Shown: positions 21,503 through 32,212 of the stretch, piece by piece
Numbering within the stretch: the first letter of the stretch is position 1
How the letters are laid out: each line of letters opens with the position of its first letter
Assembly (NCBI GenBank): GCA_022385805.1
Contig: MU277685.1
Location: 271,162 to 335,161, forward strand
DNA from: Pilatotrama ljubarskyi
Lineage: Eukaryota; Basidiomycota; Agaricomycetes; Polyporales; Polyporaceae
DNA length: 64,000 nucleotides
Reading direction: 5' to 3'
Program-made: the position numbers and the translations under genes
Notes under the pieces: generated by a model
The model's database searches: none
Seen by the model: only the letters and a program-made list of their open reading frames with translations
Told to the model about the DNA's origin: nothing

Positions 21503-22695
21503 GCGGCTCGAGGCCTATGCGAGCTCGTCGTGGTAAAATTATGATTATGGTGTTAGACGTTACGGTTACGATTTCTCTCTGCTACGCGACCAGTTGGTTC
21601 GGTTTCCCGTGTAGTATTGCACGTCGGTAATGCATCATTTGTGAACGGAACTATCGCGCCCAGTGGGAACGCATCTCTGCCCACCCGAAGACCTGCCAAA
21701 GTGCCCGGTCATGAGTGCTGTGTTGGTCACGACAGGCCATACACTTGTCCTATCGCACCTGGACCACATGTTGTGGGATGAACTTCCGTGGCGTCCCGCT
21801 GACAGCGACGGTCCTGCCGCATGGTACGGGAAACCCGCTGAAGGCGCCTTCGCGACCCCGCTCACGGCATGGTGTTCCTGTATAGCGTGCGGCGCCACAT
21901 TGTCTGTCCGTCCTGCTCCAAGTGTTCGACGTCTATACTCCGGGTTCTGTGCCTGGATGCGCTTGCTAGAGCCGTCCGAGAGCCTTCCAGTCTGTCACGG
22001 AAGCTTGCGAAGCTAGCGGGGTATCATGGCGTGATGGGGCCTGTCTCGACTTCCGCACCTTCCTAGGAGTTCGTATTAGGTCCTCCTTCCTTAGTCTCCG
22101 CTGTGCCGCTCGCTCGGCATGGGCGATTGCATTGCTCAGGGACCACGGTTCTCCCGAGAGGAGTATGATGCATGGACCCTTTCGGCGTCGCATGACTCTA
22201 CGGTGCGACACTTGGTGAGAACGGGGGTTGCTAGTACTGCGAATAACTGCGAAAGGCAAGCCATAATTAGTGGCTATGAAGCATGTGCGCTCGGTTCCGC
22301 TGGATGATTGTTGGTGTAGTTCTGCATTTGGCAGGCGCAGAGGGATACGGCACATTGCCAGCGACGTTTGGCGCGCGATAGACTGTGCGTTAGAAGGAGG
22401 CGTGTCTTGGAGATGAGGCGCCTCGCAACATGAACTTGAGAGCGGCAGCCCGAGCGGACGTAAGGAGACGTACTCCGGTAACCCGACGGAAAAGAGAGCT
22501 GGGGGTACTGCTCGCAATTGGAGCGGCTAGAATAGCCCAACTCGTTGCTGAGAGTGGTTGGCACCTGCCTACGCACTCACCCACGCACATCACGACGGGT
22601 GTCCGAGCCAGAGTTGAGTCTACGCAGCTCCTCTGCAAGGAAGCACGTCGCGCGGCGTTCTCAGCTTCGCTGCTGGAACCATCGCGAGTTATCAT

Positions 22696-22704
22696 ATCAG
22701 ATAA
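22696..22704 (+). promoter_or_regulatory. Orphan ATCWGATAA site
   Basis: ATCAGATAA, perfect match, more than 1 kb from any gene I can model. Confidence 0.5.
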
Positions 22705-22940
22705 CGCCCCAAAATACCGCAGCCCCGAGTCAGTGGAGCGGCGGCCTGGAATCCCGGGATGCGAGAACGGGCCGGGTGGATTTGGACGACGTCGATCGGG
22801 CGAGCCTGTGCTGTGGGTGCTAGTGGACCGTGGGCAAACTCGATTGACACGGTCGTAGCCATCGTAGCCGCGCGCAGTCGTGCCGGCGGCGCGCCTCGAG
22901 TCTGTGCGCACTGGCAGGGCTTGGCAGGTCCAGATGGACA

Positions 22941-22951
22941 TTATCTGATAA
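22941..22951. promoter_or_regulatory. Orphan ATCWGATAA site
   Basis: TTATCTGATAA, perfect match on both strands, about 240 bases from the other orphan site. Confidence 0.55.
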
Positions 22952-24317
22952 GATTACTGCCCGCCGCGTACGGGCCATCTAATCTAACGCAGAGACGGGT
23001 CCGAGGGCGGCGCGCGGAGGAAGAAAAGCGGTGAATGACATACTTTCATGCGGTGGGAGGATGCCTGGTGCCTTGGATCTTGCAATATGAGGACCTTCTC
23101 ATAATTTCACAAGACATGTGCCGCCTTCGGGGAAGCGCAGCAGGGGATGAGCACAGCTGGAGACAATAATACAGTATTCCGCATAGACACCCACCACTGA
23201 ATGGTCGTTGCCACGTTGGAGCAGTGCGCGTCGCGCGGCGCTACTTCACGACACACGGAGACGTACCATGATCAAAGATGCACCATCACCTGAACGGTGG
23301 TACCTCCGTTCGTTCGGATGACCTGACAGGGCCACTTCATGCCGCTCGAGTGCCTGTGAGGCAACTTGAACCGGCCGCGGCGGAGCATATAACCAGCGGG
23401 AAAAAGTCTCATCAGCAGTCGACCATGAGCAGTTGAGCCAGGCCAGATGGCACTGGCGACGGAGCAGTGATTGTCCCGTCAGCCGTACTGTACGGTCGAT
23501 CGCGGTAGATCGGCTGGCAAAAAGGCCTCTCTGCCCATTTACTGTCCACTCTAAGGCGCATACAGTCTGCCCGCCAAGATGGTCCGAGACCACTCGCCCA
23601 GAGTCAAGCGTTGGAGGTAGGCCGTGAAGCCCGATACCCCATCCTGTGTACCTGTGAGCCCTGTGTTCGCAGAAGCCGACGCAGTGACTCTGTCCAATAC
23701 TACTTACAGCGAGTCAGCCAGCCAGCCAGCCCGCCGGTTTACCCGTTTTACGACATTGTGCGAAGCCACAACACCTGCGAAGATCTGCTTGCATGTCATG
23801 CGAAACAATGAGTGCAGTACACGTACTTTGTTCATAGACTCGCCCACGCGCCCTTCTTGCATGTTCTTCGCCGGAGTACTCACGCTTCACCGAACGGTTG
23901 AGCGGGTGCAACAACCGCGTGAACGTGCGGTATCGGTTTTCGGAATCTGCCGAGGTACTTAAGCGCCCGGTTTGGTGGCGCAGTCCCTCGCGCGTAGTTC
24001 GCGCCTCACCCGTCTGGCACATACAGCACTCCATCTCTGTCGATAGATACTGTCAACTCTCGACCCGGTCATTGCCTACGAATTATCAGACCAAGAGTGC
24101 ACCGTAGCGGCAGCCATCGGGATCGCTCGATTCGGAGATATCGAAGCTGGCGCCGGGCACGTTCCATCACGATTTAAGTCGATTACCGCAAACGAGCACA
24201 ATTCGTATATTTGAGCTGAACCTGGGAGTTACACGGATTCACCACGGCGAGGTACAAATACATTCCAGAGATGTCCGTATAGCCGACCTGGCTCGCGATG
24301 GAGGGTGGTTCGGACTT

Positions 24318-26428
24318 CTAGACCGTGAGGTCCAAAAGCACAAAGAACGTCTTCTTGCATGCAGGGCAGCATCCGGCGGTCAACGCAAGCTCCTGAAGCA
24401 TACAGCTGCGTCGTCATCCATGGGTGAGTCACTAGGGCTCCGAATTGTCACCATGAATTGACAGACCTTTGACAGAAGATGTGTCCGCAGATTGTAGTGA
24501 CAGGCTCCTCGCATGGGTCCTTACCACAGGACCTGCAGTGCCAGCCGACGCCGTGACTTTGAGGCTGTACAGCATGTGTACGAGCAGCTGAGCCTCGAGA
24601 GAGCGTCAGTGTGACCGGGGAACGCTGATACCATGGCCGCATGAGAATCACCTGGACCGCTTGACGGACCGCTGCTTGTCGTCAATTCGTCCGCGCACAG
24701 TGGTTCTGGTGGCGATGTGTCTGGGAGCGGAACTATAGCAGTGGGTGAGGTTGCGTCTCTTTGCATGGGCAGACCGAATTCAGTACCATCCCCGGGCCTG
24801 CTTGGAACGGACGTGAGTCTGGCTGCTTCTTGTGGAATCCCTGCGCCGCCTGCAGGGATTGCGACAGCCTCGGGAAGTGACGGAGTCGTGGAGCCTCCTT
24901 GTCGGGTAGGGATGGAAGATTGTTCGGGGGTTCGAGGTCCGGGGGGTGAAGACTGAGTCCTATCGACACCAAGCCTTTTGTCTTCAGCCATGTTAGATGG
25001 CGTGTACTTGAGGATATCTCGTGCACGTTCAGCTGCATCTGGACCATAATCCCGGAGGAGGAGCTCGATGATACGCAAGGCACGGGGACTCAGTGCAGGG
25101 ACTTGCGCCATCTCTGCCACGGTGTTCCCTTGGTCATCGGAAGAAATGCTGTACAATACGATAAGGTCAGCACCAGTACTGTCAATGTGACCCTCAGTAA
25201 GCATTGGCTGGATGGTGAACACACCTGGCAGAGGATGGGGATGCAGCTTCTAGTAGTTCGAAGCTGGTGTAGGATACGATAGATGCAGCATCGTCGAAGT
25301 CGTCGCTATGCGCGGCTGCGCCCATCAGAGTCTCCGTTGGCGTTGCAACGCCGCCGGTGGTATCATCGCTCTACCGACAGGAGAAGTTCATCAGGGCAAG
25401 ACACCTATTTGAGAGGATGGTAACGCCTCACCGCGCGAGCCGTCCGGGTCCTTTCGCTTCCCCCATGGCCGTTTGAGGGTTTGAGTCGTCCGGATTGGCA
25501 TGGATTGTTGACGGAGGAATGTGCTGCCTGGAGGCTCCATCCTTGGGGTTTGGCGAAGATACGGACAGCGATAAGTCGTATTCGGGGACAGCGATACTTG
25601 AGCCAGCGGGCGATTGCAGGACCGGTACCGAGGCCGACGTGGCTACCAGCGTAAAACAACGAGAACAGCTACCTGTCTCCCGATGCGCTCGCAGTATTGC
25701 CGCAGAAGGGTACTGCTGCTCACAAACGTCGCACATGTTCTCGGCGAGCTGATGCTATTGACATGAGTATACATCAGATGAGGTTGCTCGCCCAAGGCTC
25801 ACTGCAGGTTTAGGTCGTAACGTACACACCTGGCGTAGTTCTGCCTCATCCGCGAAGCCAGTGTGACAGGCGGGGTATTTGGGGTGGTTGGGCGAGTTGG
25901 TATAGTGCACCGGACTCTTGAACACATAAGTCTGGCAGGGCGCGGAATATGTGGTCGTGGGTTCCAGAAGCTGGTGGTGCACATCACTGTAGTGCTTCGT
26001 GGTCGAAGGAAGTAGTTCATCGAGCCTAAGTCAGGACGTCTATACGACGAGACCGACGGGGCCCTCACCAGATGGACGGCCATTGGCCCTTTGAAAGATT
26101 TCAGACATGCTGGACATGACCAGTCCTTCTCCGTAGGTAGCGATATGGGGGGTCGACTGGAAGACTCGATTGCAGCAGAGCACAGCCTCGTTGTAGACGA
26201 AGACGAGACCACTTTCTTGGAGCAAGTGGAAGCTGGCTGACTAGCGGTCTTGATACGTTTCGCAGGAGCGGTGATCTTACTGCTGGCTGGTACCACTGCC
26301 TGTACCGTGACGGAAGCACGCCATTGGTGCCGCTTGGCAGTTGCATGATCTTGACAAGCCGCTTCCCCTTTGAATGATTTTTTGCACTGCCAGCAAACCA
26401 CGGTAGCGGGCGTTTTCTTCTTTGCCAT
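24318..26428 (-). CDS. C2H2 zinc-finger / RING finger protein (family member A)
   Basis: Seven minus-strand exons, 26428-26069, 25994-25830, 25754-25432, 25368-25225, 25148-24632, 24564-24467 and 24405-24318, give 564 residues. It starts MAKKKTPATVVCWQCKKSF, a C2H2 finger, followed by CPACLKSF and further finger-like units, then a long Ser/Pro-rich linker and a C-terminal RING (WHCRSCGKDPC...CGHIFCQSCML...CCPACKK). It shares start, layout, RING and intron positions with members B and C downstream. Some finger cysteines are lost: HPKYPACHTGF has Tyr where B and C have Cys. A RING E3 ligase is the likely activity; target and partner are unknown. The exon 3-4 junction (acceptor GTAGAG) is the least certain. 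Confidence 0.8.
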
Positions 26429-27000
26429 GTATTTGGAATTGGCGATGGGAAGTCTTTGAAGGGTGCCTAGAGGTATGGGCGTAGGGACTGGTGATCAAAA
26501 GACGTGGTTGGCGCTGTACGTCGCCTAGCAGATTCTGAGAGTTGACTTGGACGATCACAGCGCGGTCAAAGGAGCTGGTTTCTGAGTTCAATGCCAGGCT
26601 TTCCCTCGGACGCCGAATTACCGCAGCACACGAATTGCACGTGCTTGGGTATGCTTCTTCGTGAGCGGTTATGGTACTGCGTCCGGGAACGACGCGCCGT
26701 GCGCGTGAAGCTTCGAATTCTCACCTCCCGTCCTCCAATCGCAAACTACTCGGCCAGCCAGGCTATCCGAGCTCATACATGTATATACACAGCATGCGTA
26801 TGACAGTGTTACGGCGGCGGAGCCGTCAGAGCGGCCAAGTCCTAGGATCGCGCCCACGTGACCGCGTTGCACTGAGAGCGTCCAACCAACCGCCTACTAT
26901 GTCCGCCTTTCCTCACGCAGACCGCTGAATCAATCGATCATGGCTAAGTTTACTGCAAGCGCAAGAGGTAACTCGTGTGGGCGTACGTACGACGACCGCG
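26429..27000. other. Intergenic region upstream of member A
   Basis: Spacer between two tandem family members; promoter of A and 3' end of B. No further gene seen. Confidence 0.45.
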
Positions 27001-28845
27001 TCACGCGCTAACGTCTAGGCGCAGAAAGAACACTTTCCTGCAAACCGGGCAGCAGCCGTTAACTGCAAGCTCCTGAACGATGCAGCTGTAGGTCGTACAG
27101 GGGTCAGCCGATAGTCGGCGAGGCATCGAGGCGGCACCGTACGTACCTTCTACAGAAGATGTGGCCACAGGCAGTCGCAACTGGTTCTGTACATGTACCA
27201 GCCCGGCATAGCCTGCAATGCCACGAGATTGTCTTCGGTCGTGGAGGTTGAGAGCAAGACGGATTGACCTCGACAATAGGGACGGCGCTCGGGGCACGGC
27301 GAGTTTCGCATGCAGAACCCTTCACCAAGTCGGCTATGCCAGGTAAGAGTACTGAGTGATCAACCGGGCAAATAAAGAAGCAGAGCTACCTCGCATCTCG
27401 GAGGATGAGGATGGTCCTTCGCCGCCGGTTTGGTCGATGATAGGACTTGCTTCGCTTGCCTGCGCCGGTTCATGGATGGTCGAATCCTGATCTTCTATGC
27501 GAGCGCCCGAAGACATTGATCCTGGGTATGTAGATTGACAACGACACCGACTGTGCCCAAGTGACGGGTGAGGATCACCAGTGCTGCAGCAAGGGAGGTG
27601 CCGACTTACGCCACTGGTGTAGCGCAGGACGATTCGGATACGCGACTTGCGATGGTATCTGGTTCCACCTCCACGAAGCTCTCAACGGAAATCCAAGAGT
27701 GTACATCGTCGTCGAGCGTGCGCACTGATCTCGGATCATTAGGGTGAGCGGCACCCTCGGATATGACATGCGGGCTCTCGCCCTCGGCAGCCGCCATCCC
27801 GCCGTCCTGAGGAGAGGATTGAGTATGACTGTCGGTATCACCGCGGTGTGACGAGAGGGCTTACCAATGAGGGGCACTGAGAACCCGGCGCCGAAGAGGA
27901 AGCGTCTAGCTCGACGAAACCGAGCTCATCTGCGAGTCGTGCGGAGGCGTTTGTGCCAGATCCTGAAGAATCTGGCGACACGATGCGAGCCGTGGTCTCA
28001 GCGGTGAGGCGACTGCTTGTCTTTATAGTCTGGACTTCCGGCTCAGCCTCCCTACGGGGCTGAGTAGCTATGGCACATTTTGAGAGAAGGCGATGCTATC
28101 ATAGATACTCAGTTGACGTACCACGTCGACTCAAAGCACGTACCGGAACCAGTGCATCCAAACTCCCGAAGCGCTCTCCACATGCTCCGCATGCGAAGTG
28201 AGTGTTCTCATTGTGTTCTTGCAGCGACTGTGCAGAGGAGTAGTGTATCTTGCACGCCTCGCATGTGTTCCTGGTCGACATGTGCTGTATCAATTCGATC
28301 AGGTCAGTGCCGATGTCCTCTCCTTGGAGCGCATAGGAGAGGATGCACCTGAAGCAGGTGCGCGTAGTCTTCAAACCCTTCATTGCAAACAAAGCACCTC
28401 GGATGATTGGGCGAAGTGTCGAAGTGATTGGTTCCCTTGACCACGAACGCGTAGCAAGGCGTACAGAACCCAAACACGGGGCCTTGCGTCGTTGCCTCAG
28501 GGTGTACATCGCTGTAGTGCTGCACACCGGGTGAACATAAGCATGCTAAGACGCACAGATCTGGAAGGTGCTGACAGTGCCGAGACGGACTGGGCTGGTG
28601 ACGATGGCGCCGCAGAGGTGACATGCCCACTGTCGCTTCGGCTTCGTTTCCTCTCCGGCTGTCGTTGCTTGAAGTACAGTATTAGACGTTGTCGATGCAG
28701 ATGCGCCAGTACCCGGAGCTGCACGAAGTCCTTGGTGGATACTCGCCGTCGCGAGGTGTTGCTGACGGCCTCCTTCGTCTTTGAAGCATATGTCGCACAG
28801 GGGACACCTCAGCGTCTTCAACGCCTTCTGTTTCTTCTTGGCCAT
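27001..28845 (-). CDS. C2H2 zinc-finger / RING finger protein (family member B)
   Basis: Eight minus-strand exons: 28845-28591, 28519-28349, 28284-28122, 28067-27865, 27806-27610, 27550-27390, 27333-27147 and 27085-27001, for 473 residues. The start MAKKKQKALKTLRCPLCDICF mirrors member A. Fingers include CHLCGAIV, CTPCYAFV, CFVCNEGF, CEACKIHY and CGACGERF, several with the HP-C-x2-C-x2-GF spacing of the family. After an acidic/Ser linker the RING reads WHCRLCRAGTC...CGHIFCRSCIV...CCPVCRK. Introns lie in phase 0 before finger histidines and in phase 2 inside the RING. The first donor (GTCCGT after TSP) and the fifth acceptor are less certain. Probably a ubiquitin ligase from a lineage-specific tandem expansion. 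Confidence 0.78.
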
Positions 28846-29461
28846 GGACTCTCAACGCTAATCTGGTAGTACAAGCGACGTGGCAGTCGGGCGGATAGGA
28901 TGTCCAAGGGGACGAACTGCACGCCGCATACGCGGAGGCATAGAAGCGACACGCCTAGCACGCGCTACCGCAGCACCACCTGGACATGGAATATCTTCCT
29001 CGTGAGAATCAGAAACCAGCTTGGCGACGTTCCTCACCGTGACCGCCTGCGGGGTGAACTCTTATCGACACCTCTGTCAGCACTTTTCTTGCCGGATAGC
29101 GCTCGCCTGGCAGTGGACGAGGCAGCGCGACACATTACTGGTGCACGAAGGTGGTCGGAAGCAACGCTCGTGTACTCGCTGGGTGTTTTCCTTGCAAGCA
29201 GGCGGCGGCTCACCGGTCAGGCCGGCCTCATGTAAGCCGAACGTAACGAAGTGAACGCGCGCTGCTGATCGCAAGAATACATAGATAAGGAGAGCCAGTA
29301 TCAGTACAAGGCCAGGCTACAAAGCCGATGCAGTCCATATACGTCAAGTTCGACGATAGGAAGCCGGAGACGTTAAGCTGCATGATGGGATTTTGCTTCA
29401 GCATTCGAGGGATTCAGCGTGATAGGAGTCCTAGCTTGTTCAAAGGAAACGATGCGATACC
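28846..29461. other. Intergenic region upstream of member B
   Basis: Spacer between tandem family members B and C. No additional gene recognised. Confidence 0.45.
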
Positions 29462-31784
29462 TCAGTCGGCCTCGACGTGGAGCCGAAGCAGAATTAGCTT
29501 TCCGCATGCGGGACACACTCCCGTCTTCGACAGCTCCTGAATGATGCAGCTGCACCGCGAACGCCATGAGGACATGGTCCGATGATAAGTCAAAGACGGG
29601 GGAGTGCTCACGCGGTACAGAAGATGTGCCCACACATGGTGGCCGTGGGGGCGACGCACGGGTCCTGCATGCAGCTCCTGCAGTGCCAGGACACCGCGCC
29701 GCTCTTGCCTTCGGGCCGCGCGACCGCCTTGAGTCTGGGCGTGACGGCTGGAGCTTCAACCGTGCGCTCCGAGTCAGAGAGGGACGCCGGTTCAACTGCA
29801 TGTCGTGTGAGGCTGTAAGGTCAAAGATGCTCGGCTTCGACGGAGTACTCACCAACAGTCATAGACGGCTTCTGGGAAGAGCTGGCCGCAGGTCGGCTGC
29901 TCGCAGACAGCGTTGAAACGCGGGAAAGCGGCCTCGACGCTGCAGAACGAAGAGGTGTCCGTACTGCTGCCGGCGTGGGCGGTCTACTGACGCTCAACGG
30001 GACTGTGGGTCTCGCAACGGGGGAGTCTACTGCGCGAGATGGTGCCTCATTCACATGCTGGAAGATGCGCTCAGAAAGCGTTGATGAGGCCATTCTGGGC
30101 TGAGGGGATTCTGGAGGAGGTATCGACGCGCGTTGGCTCCTGACACTTGCCGACCGACTACCGGGCGTAGAAATACGGAACGGGGGTGGTTGGTAAGGAG
30201 ACACTTCAGGATTGGGCGTGCGGATGCTTGAACGAGAGGGCGACGATGTAGCGGAGCGTAGGGAGCGCGTAGACTCGCTGCCAAGATGTCTGACCAATCT
30301 ACCCGCGCGTGCCCTAGCAAGGTCTCGCGTTAGTAGAAGATGTAGGGAAGAGCTGGAATGCGCCATACATGTCCTCGAACGACCGTTCAGAGATAGTCGG
30401 CGAACGAGACGTGTAGAACGGTACACCCTGCGCGTTGCTCGGGCCTTGATGGGGGCCGGTGAGTACCTCAGAGAACCCCGTGCAGATTAAGACGCGCACC
30501 TATGGATGAGGCGGTGGGGAGCGTTGGCTCAGAGACCGCTCGTTGAACGCGGGAGGACGCCTCCACTGTCTCGTACGACTCCTGTGATGCATCAAGCAGA
30601 TGAGAGCCTGTATGTACTTCGCGCACGCATGCGGATACGTACGTTGTCGTCGAGCTCAGACTTCTCATTGAGGACCGCAGGTGCCGCAGGATGGACGATG
30701 GTCAGAGACGGGCGCTGAACCAGGGGCGAGGAATGGGTCGAACGCTGGGTCTCAAGGCTGGACGGTGGTTGGTCCTGCTTCAGGGCTTAATCAACTGCAC
30801 TCTGAACGCGAAAACAAGCAACTGACCGCGGCAGTAACGGGAACAGGACTCGGGGGAGGGGACGGTACCCTTGGCGGCGGACGGGGGTGGTTAATCTGCA
30901 TATGCTACAGGACCGCGCTCGTCAGACAAGGTTATGGAACGTTGATGTAAGAATGGGGATCTACCTTGTCGCATGCGAGGTCATCCACGAACCCAATTTC
31001 GCACACAGCGCAGTGTGGATGAATTGGAGAGGTCAGGTAGTGCTGCTGCAACTCTTCAGCCGAGCGGAGCTGCCTCTTGCACAGACTGCAACGGAATGCC
31101 AGATGCGCACTGGAAAGATGCTGTATATCTCGTGTGAGCTGGCGTCAAACTAGCGGTAATATGAAGCATGCCTTCTCGAGTTCGGCATCGTCCAGGAACC
31201 CTTCCCCGCAGACGATGCAGCAGGGATGGTTCGCTGACTCGCGGAAGTGCTTCTGTCGCTCCACCGTTGCGACCTCCCGCCCGCATTGTGTACACTTGAA
31301 CTTGTGAGGGTGTGCGAGATTGACATGCTACGCATCACACATCCTCGGCGTCAGAGCAGTCTTCGAAAGAGAGAGAAGCAAGCGTACTCACCATTTCTAG
31401 CTGCTTCTGGTCCATGAACGCGGAGCCGCACTGTGCACATTTCGGGTGCACGTCGAAGTGGCGAAGATGAACGGAAAGTGCGTCGGGAGACGAGAACTTC
31501 ATCGCGCAAGGGAGGCAATCAAACGTCGGAAGGGAAGGGTGCTTGCTGCGTCTATGCTCCTCGTATTGGGCCTGGGCAGCGAAAACCAGACAACACGGTC
31601 TGCATTCGAACGCTGGCGCCGGCTTGCCTGTGGGATTTACAGCAGGAGCGGCGCTGGAAGTCGATGCTGCTGTCGATGTCGCTGCTGGCACGGCGGCCGA
31701 GTAAGCATGTCCCTTATCCTTACAATGCTGTATGCACCCGGCTTCGGTTCTGAAAGCCTTGTTACAAGTCAAACATACAGCCAT
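29462..31784 (-). CDS. C2H2 zinc-finger / RING finger protein (family member C)
   Basis: Ten minus-strand exons: 31784-31392, 31327-31172, 31120-30965, 30904-30827, 30774-30643, 30581-30500, 30444-30369, 30313-29853, 29795-29612 and 29549-29462, for 601 residues. The N-terminal half is a row of fingers (CLTCNKAF, CRPCCLVF, CLPCAMKF, CAQCGSAF, CTQCGREV, CIVCGEGF, CSLCKRQL, CAVCEIGF). The middle is Ser/Pro/Arg-rich and probably disordered. The RING is WHCRSCMQDPC...CGHIFCTACII...VCPACGK. Exons 2 and 3 are both 156 nt and encode matching two-finger units. The intron between them begins GCATGC, so it is a GC-AG intron. The exon 7-8 intron has a perfect TACTAAC branch site. Function is probably ubiquitin ligation; targets unknown. 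Confidence 0.8.
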
Positions 31785-32212
31785 ATCGAGAGGTCAGAGG
31801 TGATCGCTGAAGGGACGGTAGTGGTGGTGTCTTGTGCTGGTAGACTTGTCAAGAGCTGGAATTATAGTACAGCGTCCGTGGGCCTCGTGCCCACCTCGCC
31901 GCCTTGTCGTTGTAAGGCAGTATGGACAACAGCCAGCAATGGGGCTGCTTCGTCGTGGACACCGAGTACGTCAGGAGACGGGCGTGAACGAGCTGCTCAT
32001 ATAATTTTATATCAACGCATCTGACATCAAACCATGAGAAAGTCCTGTGCACGTGGCCGGACTCTAAATCGTTCGACCACGATCCTAGCTTTTCGTCAAG
32101 TCTTAGGGGCCGAGATCGAGGCCATGGTCAAAGAACTAACCTGTAGCAGTCTCCTTTGGGACTCAGTGATCAAAGTTGCGGCGAGCAGAAAAGTGGAGTC
32201 GCGCCGTGTTCA
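31785..32212. other. Intergenic region upstream of member C
   Basis: No gene seen; promoter of member C and 3' end of the DUF4336 gene. Confidence 0.45.

Larger units (their letters stand above)
21503..24317. other. Gene-poor stretch of 2.8 kb with two orphan iron-GATA sites
   Basis: No frame here has coding character on either strand: frames overlap and are broken, and I could not chain exons. It contains perfect ATCWGATAA sites at 22696-22704 and 22941-22951, and a CATATAA at about 23388. It may hold a decayed gene, a non-coding transcript or an unrecognised small gene. Confidence 0.5.

Noticed and set aside
22390..22941. A 183-residue minus-strand frame in the gene-poor stretch
   Set aside because: Composition (Ser/Arg/Pro-rich with scattered Cys) is that of a random high-GC frame, and it shares the space with an equally long plus-strand frame.
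27001..31784. Reading the tandem RING genes as one giant multi-finger gene
   Set aside because: Each unit has its own ATG with similar starts in A and B (MAKKK), its own RING followed by a stop, and a spacer of about 0.6 kb.
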